NCBI GenBank assembly: GCA_035574175.1
Contig: DATLZB010000014.1
Span: 1-10,017, forward strand
DNA from: DATLZB01 sp035574175
GTDB lineage: Bacteria; Pseudomonadota; Alphaproteobacteria; Rhizobiales; Hyphomicrobiaceae
DNA length: 10,017 nucleotides
Reading direction: 5' to 3'
Shown here: positions 1-9,549 of the stretch, in pieces
How the letters are laid out: each line of letters opens with the position of its first letter
How positions within the stretch are numbered: position 1 is the first letter of the stretch
Notes under the pieces: model-generated
The model's input: only the letters and a program-made list of their open reading frames with translations
What the model was told of the DNA's origin: nothing
Databases searched by the model: none
Made by a program: the position numbers and the translations under genes

Positions 1-17
1 GCCCGCGGCTCGGTCTC
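1..17. repeat. Left arm of a 17-bp perfect inverted repeat at the glnD foldback
   Basis: The first 17 bases (gcccgcggctcggtctc) are the exact reverse complement of 252-268, and the match breaks at base 18. On the plus strand this arm codes PRLGL of the displaced glnD fragment. The window starts right at the arm, so the repeat may extend further to the left out of view. Confidence 0.9.
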
Positions 18-395
18 TCTCCGGCCGAAACGGAAACGGTCGTCTGGCTCATCCGCGAGCACCTGACCATGAGCTCGATCGCGCAGAGCCGCGACATCAG
101 CGACCCCAAGCTCATTCGGGACTTCGCGACGATCGTGCAGAGCCCGGAGCGGCTGAAGCTCTTGCTGTTGCTCACGGTGGCCGACATCCGCGCGGTGGGG
201 CCCGGCACATGGAACGGATGGAAGGGGCAACTGCTGCGCCAGCTCTACTGGGAGACCGAGCCGCGGGCAAAGCTCGCGCGCTACCCGCGCCCCGACGTTG
301 GAATGGTCCTCGTGCCGCCCCTTGGCGACGTCGTGCAGCAGGGCCGCAACGTAGAGGGCACGGCGGTTCTGGATCGATTTTATGATTTCGGTTGA
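3..395 (+). pseudogene. glnD: Displaced internal fragment of glnD (HD-domain region), with an antisense tail
   Basis: Reading codons from position 3, the first 87 or so codons are unmistakable GlnD: PRLGLSPAETET, then EHLTMSSIAQSRD, VQSPERLKLL, ADIRAVGPGTWNGWKGQLL and LYWETEP. This is the second half of the HD (uridylyl-removing) domain. It continues exactly where the minus-strand glnD copy stops, since both contain PRLGL. After about position 263 the frame enters DNA that is antisense to the minus-strand glnD, so the remaining residues up to the TGA at 393-395 are not GlnD-like. No start codon or ribosome site belongs to this piece; the ATG at 69 is an internal methionine of GlnD. I therefore treat it as a fragment on the wrong strand, produced by a foldback junction, and not as an independent gene. 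The identity of the fragment is very secure. Its physical reality in the genome is not. Confidence 0.85.
252..268. repeat. Right arm of the 17-bp inverted repeat; glnD foldback junction
   Basis: This is the exact reverse complement of 1-17. On the minus strand it codes PRLGL, the last authentic residues of the N-terminal GlnD piece. On the plus strand the same bases code ETEP, the end of the displaced piece. The two coding contexts share a 12-bp core, gagaccgagccg read on the plus strand. That core is the likely microhomology at which the strand switch happened. Confidence 0.9.
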
Positions 396-2012
396 TACCG
401 GCAGCACGTCGGCCAGGTCGCCGCGCTCGATGGCCCTGAGCTGGCCCACCGTACGGATCAGATGCTCGTCCACCGTGAAGTGATGATACATGTTGAATTG
501 CATCATCGACACCACGCGCCCGAAATCCGGAATGAAGCGGCCGAGCACACCGGCCTCGTTCATGCGCCTGAGGATCGTCTCGGGATCGTTGTGGGACGTG
601 AGCAGCTCCAGGAAGATGCGGTTGGCTTCCGGGTCCGCCCTCAGCTTGTCGTCGATCAGGCGCAGCGAGCTGCGCAGCAGTCGGAGCGCCGCCGGGTGGA
701 AGAACGTCCCGGTCTCCTCCGCCACCAGAAAGATGCGGATGAGGTTGACCGGATCGTGTTGGAACACATCGCGCTCGGCGACGTTGAGCCGCCCGTTGTC
801 GATGCGGAACTCCGTGGTACGCCGCACCCGCCGCCGAGTCGACCAGGTCAGCGGATTGAGCAGGCCGTTGAGTCGCGGCGCCGACTTGAGCTGCTGCATC
901 TCCAGCGCCGAGCACAGGATCGTGGTCAGGTCCCCCACTTCCTTTGCAATGAGGAAGTAGTGCTTCATGAAGCGCTCGACCGCGCGCAGGCCCGCGTGAT
1001 CGCGATATCCGAGCTGCCTCGCCATCACCGTCTGCACGTCGAAGGTGAGCCGCTCCTCCGCCCGCCCTCTCAGAAAGTGCAGGAAGCATCTCACCGTCCA
1101 CAGGAAGTTCTCGCAGCGGCGGAACGTGGCGATCTCGGCCGAGGAGAAGATCTTGAGTGCGCGCGAGTCGGACAGCAGGTCGATGTCATGCAGGTATTTG
1201 GCGAGCCAGTAGAGCGTATGCAGATCGCGCAGCCCGCCTTTGCCGTCCTTGACGTTCGGCTCGACGCGATAGCGGCTTTCGCCGGCCCGCCGGTGGCGTT
1301 GCTCGCGTTCGGCCATCTTGGCGTCCGCGAACTCCCGCTTCGAGCTGCGGATCACTTCCTTGCGGAAGCGCGTCTTGAGCTGCTCGTAGAGCTGCGCATC
1401 GCCATGGATAAGCCGCATGTCGAGCAGCGCGGTCTGGATGGTGTGGTCGGCGTAGGCGAGCTTCAGGCACTGGGCGGGCGTGCGCGTCGCATGCCCCACC
1501 TTGAAGCCGAGGTCCCACAGCACGTAGAGCATGTATTCGGCCACGCTTTCGCCCCACGGCGTCTGCTTGTAGGGGAGCAGGAACAGCAGATCGACGTCGG
1601 AGCCGGGTGCCAGCAATCCGCGGCCGTAGCCGCCCGTTGCCACGATCGCCATGCGCTCGGCGTCGGAGGGATTGGTGGCGCTGTAGATGTGGGTCGTGGT
1701 GTAGTCGTAAAGGAGCCGGATCAGCTCGTCCTGGAACGTGGAGAGCCCGCTGGCGCAGCGACGCCCGTTGCGGTCCGCTTCGAGCCCCGCTCTGGCGCTT
1801 GCGCGCGCCGCACCAACGAGCTGCTTCAGCCGCTCGATCAGTGCCGACCGGCGTGCAGCCGCATCCTCGTGGCTGCGGAAGAGGCGCGTGAGCTCGCGGC
1901 GCAGCGCGGCGACATCGAAGTAGGGCGCCTCGGCGAGCGCGCCGTCCGTCGGCATCGTCGCCGGAGCCGCGTCGACCTCACGGGCTGCCGTCTCGATCAC
2001 TGTCGGATCCAT
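252..2012 (-). CDS. glnD: GlnD, bifunctional [protein-PII] uridylyltransferase/uridylyl-removing enzyme, N-terminal 587 codons, broken at the 3' side
   Basis: GlnD senses glutamine in the cytoplasm: it uridylylates PII proteins when nitrogen is short and removes UMP when glutamine is plentiful. Seen here: the nucleotidyltransferase signature GGYGRGLLAPGSDVDLLFLL with D139 and D141 as the metal-binding pair, the family block VEPNVKDGKGGLRDLHTLYW, then the start of the HD domain with HHFTVDEHL and LLHDVAKG (H560, D561). The rest of the HD domain and both ACT domains, about 350 residues of a usual 900-950, are missing from this strand. The next ~87 codons lie inverted at 3-263. The frame stays open to position 1 but encodes antisense sequence there. 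The start is an ATG 8 nt after the mutS stop. A GTG at 2024-2022 in the same frame overlaps that stop (GTGA) and has a better-placed GGGAG 10 nt upstream, so it may be the true start. Co-transcribed with mutS. Confidence 0.95.
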
Positions 2013-2020
2013 GGCGATCG

Positions 2021-4870
2021 TCACTGATCTGTCGCTCCCTTGCCGGTTCGGCGCAACTCCTTCAGGCGGTAGATGAGCTCGAGTGCCTGGCGCGGGCTGA
2101 GCCCATCGGCATCGATCGCATCGAGCGCAGCCTCCACCGGCGACGCGGACGCCGCCACCGGTTCGCTTGCCGCCTGCGCCGTTGCGAACAGCGGCAGATC
2201 GGAAAGCATCGCCTGCCGGCTGCCGTTGCGGCGATCGCCCCTTTCCAGCCGCCGGAGCACCTCCTTGGCGCGGGCGACGACCGGCGCCGGCAGGCCGGCG
2301 AGCTTCGCCACCTGGATGCCATAGGAGCGGTCCGCCGCGCCACTCTTCACCTTGTGCATGAACACGATATCGTCCCGCCACTCGCGCACGTCCATGGTTA
2401 CCGGGCAGACGCCCTCGAGCCGTCCTGCGAGCTGGGTGAGCTCGTGATAGTGCGTGGCGAACAGCACCCGCGCCTTGCTCACGTCGTGCAGATATTCGAG
2501 CGTCGCCCACGCGATCGACAGCCCGTCGAAGGTGGCCGTGCCGCGCCCGATCTCGTCGAGGACCACCAGCGAGCGCTCCGTCGCCTGGTTGAGGATGGCG
2601 GCGGTCTCGACCATCTCCACCATGAATGTGGATCGCCCGCGGGCGAGATCGTCGGAGGCGCCGACCCGGGAGAACAGGCGGTCGGCGACACCGATGTGCG
2701 CCGCCCGTGCCGGAACAAACGAGCCCATCTGCGCCATCAGCGTGATGAGTGCGTTCTGCCGCAGAAAGGTCGACTTGCCTGCCATGTTCGGGCCGGTGAC
2801 CAGCCAGATGCGCCCCTCCGCCTCCTCTTCGAACGCCGCCGGCCTGTCGTTGGCCCGCACCAGCAAGCAGTCATTCTCGATGAACGGTCCCGATTTCGCT
2901 TGTTTCAAGGCCTGTTCCACCACCGGGTGGCGCCCACCCCGCACTTCGAAGACCGTGCTGCCGTCGACCGTCGGACGCACGTAACCCTCGCTTGCGGCAA
3001 GTTCTGCGAGCGCGCAGTGGACGTCGAGCTCGGCAAGTGCCCCTGCGAGCGCCCCGAGCGCCTGCTGCTCGCCAATTATCCCGGCGGTCAGCGAGGCGAA
3101 GACCTCGTTCTCTATTGCCAGCGCCCGCTCGGCCGCCGCGGCGATCCTGCCCTCCATCTCGGTGAGCTCCGCTGTCGTGAACCGCACCGCGTTGGCCATC
3201 GACTGTCGGTGGCGGAACGTCTCCCTATGAGGCGAGCTCATCAGCGGCTTCGCCGCCGGCGCCGATACCTCGATGAAGTATCCGAGAATGTTGTTGTGGC
3301 GGATCTTGAGCGACTTGATGCCGGTCGCCTCGGCGTACTTGGTCTCGAGCGCCGCCATGACGCGGCGGCTGTCCTCCCCGAGTCGTCGCGCTTCGTCGAG
3401 CTCCGCACGATAGCCCGTGCGCACGAAGCCGCCGTCCCGCTTGACGGGCGGCGGCGCCTCTACGAGCGCCGCGGTGAGCGCCTCGGCCAACCCTGTGCTG
3501 ACCCCCTGGAGCCGGCGCACGATCAGATCGAGCGTCCGCGGCGGGGCCACCCCGGCGGCTGCGTCCTCGATGAGCGCGGCGCACGCTCGGCCCTGCGCGA
3601 TGCCGTCGCGCACCGCGCCAAGATCGCGCGGCGAGCCGCGCTGCAACGCCAGCCGCGACACCGCCCGCGCCACGTCTCCAGCCGCGCGCAAGGTCTGCCG
3701 CAGCTTCTCACGCAGACCCTCGCGCTCCAACAGGTAGTCGACGGCATCGAGCCGATCGATGATGGGCTCCACCTGCGCCAGCGGACTTGCCAGTCTCGCG
3801 GCGAGCTCGCGCGCCCCTGCGCCGGTCACCGTGCGGTCGATGGCGGCAAGCAGGCTGCCCTGACGCTCCCCCGACGTCGAGCGCACCAACTCGAGGCTGG
3901 CCCTGCTCGAGGCATCGATCAGGAGCACGCCGGCCGCACCCGTGCGCCGCGGCGGCCGTAACATCGGCTGGCGGCCGATCTGGGTAAGCTCCACGTACCT
4001 GAGAAGCGCTGCCGCCGCCGCCAGTTCCGGCCGAGAGAACGGGCCGAAGGCTGCGAGATCCGTCACGCCAAGTCTCGCTTTAAGCGCCCGCTCCCCGGCA
4101 AGGCTGTCGAAGGTTGCCGCAGCCACCGGCGTGAGCGCCGCACCGATCGCCTTGAGCCAGCGCCCGATCTCGATGTCGGTCAGCGCTGGTTCGCTTGCAA
4201 TCACCTCGCTCGGCGACAGGCGCACGAGTTCCCCGCCGAGGTCCGCGCGCCCGCTTTCGGACAGCTCGAACTCACCCGTCGAGATGTCGAGGGAAGCGAG
4301 CGCGAAGCGTTTTGCCTCCTGCCCTCCCGCGGCTGGAACGGCGAGCAACGCGGTCAGGTAATTGCGCGCCTTGGCATCGAGCAGCGCCTCCTCCGTCAGC
4401 GTTCCGGGTGTGACGAGCCGCACCACATCCCGGCGGACAAGCGCCTTCGATCCCCTTTTCCTGGCTTCGGCCGGATCTTCGAGCTGCTCGCAGACGGCGA
4501 CGCGAAAACCGCGCTTGATCAGCCGCTGCAGGTATTCGTCGGCCCGATGTACCGGGACGCCGCACATCGGGATGTCTTGGCCAAGGTGCTTGCCGCGCTT
4601 GGTGAGCACGATGCCGAGCGCTTCCGCCGCCGTCACCGCATCCTCGAAAAACAGCTCGTAGAAGTCTCCCATGCGGTACCACAACAAATGGTCGGGATTG
4701 GCGGCTTTGATTTCGAGGTACTGGGCCATCACCGGCGTGGCCTCGCCCCCCCCCGCCCGCTCGGCCTTGGCGGCTGGGCCCTCGGCAGCCGCCTGCGATT
4801 GGCCTGCCTCGAAGGGTTCGTTGGACATTGCGGGCGCGCGCCGCATGAGAGGCTTGCTTTTCCGGGACAT
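2021..4870 (-). CDS. mutS: DNA mismatch repair ATPase MutS
   Basis: MutS binds mismatches and small loops in newly replicated DNA and recruits MutL. At 949 residues it is longer than the E. coli protein, mainly from an N-terminal extension. Visible parts: the mismatch-reading GDFYELFFEDA motif with F70 and E72; connector, core and clamp regions; Walker A GPNMAGKST at 693-701; Walker B LDEIGRG with D772 and E773; THYHEL near 806-811; and a C-terminal QAMLSDLPLF (885-894) resembling a beta-clamp-binding motif, followed by a helical tail (SPRQALELIYRLKEL) fitting the tetramerisation region. No clear ribosome site precedes the chosen ATG. Methionines 15 (4828) and 48 (4729) are alternative starts, and the last begins MAQYLEIKAANP, close to where conserved homology begins. 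A run of nine G lies at residues 40-42. It is divergent from maeB and followed directly by glnD, as in many Rhizobiales. Confidence 0.97.
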   Translation of the reverse strand: MSRKSKPLMRRAPAMSNEPFEAGQSQAAAEGPAAKAERAGGGEATPVMAQYLEIKAANPDHLLWYRMGDFYELFFEDAVTAAEALGIVLTKRGKHLGQDIPMCGVPVHRADEYLQRLIKRGFRVAVCEQLEDPAEARKRGSKALVRRDVVRLVTPGTLTEEALLDAKARNYLTALLAVPAAGGQEAKRFALASLDISTGEFELSESGRADLGGELVRLSPSEVIASEPALTDIEIGRWLKAIGAALTPVAAATFDSLAGERALKARLGVTDLAAFGPFSRPELAAAAALLRYVELTQIGRQPMLRPPRRTGAAGVLLIDASSRASLELVRSTSGERQGSLLAAIDRTVTGAGARELAARLASPLAQVEPIIDRLDAVDYLLEREGLREKLRQTLRAAGDVARAVSRLALQRGSPRDLGAVRDGIAQGRACAALIEDAAAGVAPPRTLDLIVRRLQGVSTGLAEALTAALVEAPPPVKRDGGFVRTGYRAELDEARRLGEDSRRVMAALETKYAEATGIKSLKIRHNNILGYFIEVSAPAAKPLMSSPHRETFRHRQSMANAVRFTTAELTEMEGRIAAAAERALAIENEVFASLTAGIIGEQQALGALAGALAELDVHCALAELAASEGYVRPTVDGSTVFEVRGGRHPVVEQALKQAKSGPFIENDCLLVRANDRPAAFEEEAEGRIWLVTGPNMAGKSTFLRQNALITLMAQMGSFVPARAAHIGVADRLFSRVGASDDLARGRSTFMVEMVETAAILNQATERSLVVLDEIGRGTATFDGLSIAWATLEYLHDVSKARVLFATHYHELTQLAGRLEGVCPVTMDVREWRDDIVFMHKVKSGAADRSYGIQVAKLAGLPAPVVARAKEVLRRLERGDRRNGSRQAMLSDLPLFATAQAASEPVAASASPVEAALDAIDADGLSPRQALELIYRLKELRRTGKGATDQ
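4746..4754. repeat. Nine-base C/G homopolymer inside mutS
   Basis: Nine consecutive C on the plus strand read as nine G in the mutS sense strand, spelling the last base of an Ala codon and most of three Gly codons (residues 40-42). It lies in the poorly conserved N-terminal extension, upstream of Met48. A one-base slip would shift the frame of any product started at Met1 or Met15. Confidence 0.9.
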
Positions 4871-4999
4871 GGGACAAACGCATATCGCGTCGGCCCGGCG
4901 CTGGGAATGCCGCGATGCCGGCGGCTGCCCACTCGGCTTGTGCAGTGACGCAGCCAGGCCCTATGTTGGTGGTCCAAGCTCACCAGGCCGGCACCCCGA
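4871..4999. promoter_or_regulatory. Divergent intergenic region between mutS and maeB
   Basis: This 129-bp spacer must carry the maeB promoter and probably the mutS-glnD promoter. The plus-strand candidate is listed separately. On the minus strand I see only an isolated gatatg-like -10 around 4878-4883 with no good -35. I see no operator-like palindrome or small gene. Confidence 0.6.
4937..4966 (+). promoter_or_regulatory. Candidate sigma-70 promoter for maeB
   Basis: CTTGTG (4937-4942), an 18-bp gap, then CTATGT (4961-4966) resembles the alphaproteobacterial housekeeping pattern CTTGAC / CTATAT. Transcription would begin near 4973, leaving a leader of about 27 nt before the ATG at 5000. This rests on pattern matching only. 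Confidence 0.35.
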
Positions 5000-7270
<2,271 letters not shown>

Positions 7271-7416
7271 GCCTCGTCGGGAAGACCAAGAGCCTTTGAC
7301 GAAGCCTGCCCGTTGGGCTTGACGGGTGCTGCTGCGTGCGCGCCGTTGACAGGCTGCCAGCGGCCGGGCAAACCGCCCGCCATCGTTGATCCGCCCGCTC
7401 ATAGAGGACAAATCCG
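7271..7416. other. Intergenic region between maeB and dapD
   Basis: The 146-bp spacer is long enough for dapD to have its own promoter. A perfect TTGACA lies at 7346-7351, but the position 17 bp on (caaacc) is a poor -10, so a promoter is only suggested. A short AAGCC/GGCTT inverted repeat (7302-7306 with 7316-7320) has no T-run after it and is not a convincing maeB terminator. Confidence 0.4.
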
Positions 7417-8256
<840 letters not shown>

Positions 8257-8302
8257 TCGCGCCTGATGCCCCCTCGTCGTATGGCGCACAAGGCCACACA
8301 GC

Positions 8303-8752
8303 ATGAGCGCTTTCCGTTTTCTTTTCGGCTTCGAGGGACGCATCGGTCGCCGGCCGTTTCTGCTCGGCCTGCTCGCAACTGTCGCCGCCTTCGCGGCGGG
8401 CATTCACCTGAGCGAGCAGAGCCTGCCATGGATGGCTGAGATCTTCGCCCCGCGCGGTATCAACGCCGCCTTCGTCCTCCACGCCATCTGGACGCTGCTC
8501 GCCGTTGTTGCCGGCTGGACCGTTCTCGCCCTTACCGCCAAGCGCCTCCACGATCGCGGCCGCAGCGGCTGGTGGGGCGCACTCGCCCTCCTGCCGCTGG
8601 CCGCGCTTGCCGTCCTCAACGACGCGCTGTTCCTCGCCAGCAGAACGATCGCGGTGCCGAGCGGCCTGCAGCTTGCCGTTCTGCTGGCGGCCGGCGTGCT
8701 CGGGCTCTGGGTCCTCTTCGAAACCCTAATCCTGCCTGGGAATGGAAGCTGA
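8303..8752 (+). CDS. DUF805 family small integral membrane protein (first copy)
   Basis: A 149-residue hydrophobic protein with the DUF805 hallmarks: an N-terminal FRFLFGFEGRIGRRPF block just before the first membrane helix, and LTAKRLHDRGRSGWW (77-91) at the start of a later helix. About four membrane segments can be drawn (roughly 19-36, 55-76, 90-106 and 121-143). The molecular role of DUF805 proteins is not established, so none is assigned. It starts 46 bp after dapD with no terminator between, pointing to co-transcription; the ribosome site is weak (aagg region about 10 nt before the ATG). It lacks the GxNxYG tail seen in many members and in the second copy here. Its stop lies 16 bp before the start chosen for the next gene. 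Confidence 0.9.
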   Translation: MSAFRFLFGFEGRIGRRPFLLGLLATVAAFAAGIHLSEQSLPWMAEIFAPRGINAAFVLHAIWTLLAVVAGWTVLALTAKRLHDRGRSGWWGALALLPLAALAVLNDALFLASRTIAVPSGLQLAVLLAAGVLGLWVLFETLILPGNGS

Positions 8753-8755
8753 ACG

Positions 8756-8761
8756 AGGAGG
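8756..8761 (+). promoter_or_regulatory. Shine-Dalgarno that fixes the start of the gene at 8769
   Basis: A perfect AGGAGG lies 7 nt before the ATG at 8769. It favours this start over the in-frame ATG at 8742, which would overlap the end of the DUF805 gene and has no such site. Confidence 0.85.
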
Positions 8762-8768
8762 CTCGCAC

Positions 8769-9524
8769 ATGGCGGCATCCGGGTTTCGCCGACTCGACCC
8801 GGCGAAGATCGTCGAGACGCTCGCGAGGCTTGAACGGCGCATTTCCGAGCGTTTTCCGGGCGCCGGTCTTGCGAACGTCTGTGCCGACCTCACCAGGATT
8901 GCCGGCCAGTGCAGTGCCCGGGCGGAGCGGATGGCCCGCCCCAACCTGGCCGTGCGCGGTGCCAGCGCAGCCGTGATCGTGCTCGGCGTCGTCGTGCTCG
9001 GTTATGTTCTGACACTGATCGAGGTGAAGGGTGAGAGCGAGACCCTGTTCGGCGTGCTCCAGGGTATCGAGGCGTTGATGAACACGCTGGTGATCGTCGG
9101 CGCCGCCGTGATTTTTCTCGCTACCCTAGAGGGCCGCTGGAAGCGTCATCGAGCGCTCGAAGACCTGCACGAGCTGCGCTCGATCATTCACGTCATCGAC
9201 ATGCACCAGTTAACCAAGGACCCAGTTGTCGCCGCCCCGGCCGATGCTGCCACGCCGTCGTCCCCCCAGCGGAGCATGACCCCCTTCGAGCTGACTCGCT
9301 ACCTCGACTACTGCTCCGAAATGCTCTCCCTTGCCGCCAAGGTGGCGGCGCTCTACGCTCAAAGCTCGAAGGACCCGGCAGTGATTGCGGCTGCAGGCGA
9401 CCTCGGCCAGCTTACGTCGAACCTGAGCCAGAAGATCTGGCAGAAGATCGATATCGTCCAGGTGGGCCTCGAACATGGCCCGCCGGCAGCCGGCGTAGAG
9501 CCATCGGCGCGGGCGCCCACGTGA
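8769..9524 (+). CDS. Unrecognised membrane protein with two predicted helices
   Basis: I do not recognise this 251-residue protein. The N-terminal 60 residues are soluble-looking and rich in charged residues (DPAKIVETLARLERRISERF), probably helical. Two hydrophobic stretches follow, about 66-84 (SAAVIVLGVVVLGYVLTLI) and 104-120 (NTLVIVGAAVIFLATLE), separated by a short polar loop. A basic segment (GRWKRHR) after the second fits the positive-inside rule, so both ends are likely cytoplasmic. The C-terminal half holds HELRSIIHVIDMHQLTKD, a Pro/Ala linker, then a helical region (TPFELTRYLDYCSEMLSLAAKVA) with a low-complexity end. HELRSIIHVIDMHQLTKDP looks like a conserved block but matches no motif I can name. 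It sits 16 bp after one DUF805 gene and 25 bp before another, so a joint membrane function is a reasonable guess and no more. Confidence 0.85.
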   Translation: MAASGFRRLDPAKIVETLARLERRISERFPGAGLANVCADLTRIAGQCSARAERMARPNLAVRGASAAVIVLGVVVLGYVLTLIEVKGESETLFGVLQGIEALMNTLVIVGAAVIFLATLEGRWKRHRALEDLHELRSIIHVIDMHQLTKDPVVAAPADAATPSSPQRSMTPFELTRYLDYCSEMLSLAAKVAALYAQSSKDPAVIAAAGDLGQLTSNLSQKIWQKIDIVQVGLEHGPPAAGVEPSARAPT

Positions 9525-9537
9525 TCGCAAGATTGCG

Positions 9538-9543
9538 AAAGGA
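9538..9543 (+). promoter_or_regulatory. Ribosome-binding site of the second DUF805 gene
   Basis: AAAGGA lies 6 nt upstream of the ATG at 9550, in the 25-bp gap after the preceding stop codon. It supports this start. Confidence 0.6.
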
Positions 9544-9549
9544 TGGCCC

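Noticed and set aside
1..268. Site-specific invertible promoter or phase-variation cassette
   Set aside because: Both pieces are coding parts of one housekeeping gene, no recombinase gene is in view, and the flank at 1-5 matches upstream glnD, which fits a foldback better than a flip.
69..395. Independent 108-residue gene starting at the ATG at 69
   Set aside because: The ATG is an internal methionine of a displaced GlnD segment, the frame is open upstream with GlnD sequence, and the last third is antisense to the other glnD piece.
462..2027. 521-codon open frame on the plus strand
   Set aside because: It lies wholly antisense to glnD, whose minus-strand translation is a clear family match. 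The plus frame has low-complexity, Arg/His/Glu-rich sequence with no recognisable domain; open antisense frames are common at this GC.
2354..3961. 535-codon open frame on the plus strand
   Set aside because: Antisense to the conserved MutS core and ATPase. It contains no family motif and its composition is typical of a shadow frame.
7302..7320. Hairpin after maeB as a rho-independent terminator
   Set aside because: The stem is only 5 bp (AAGCC/GGCTT) and no T-run follows.
8742..8768. Earlier ATG at 8742 as start of the unknown membrane protein
   Set aside because: It would overlap the DUF805 stop and has no ribosome site, while the ATG at 8769 has a perfect AGGAGG 7 nt upstream.
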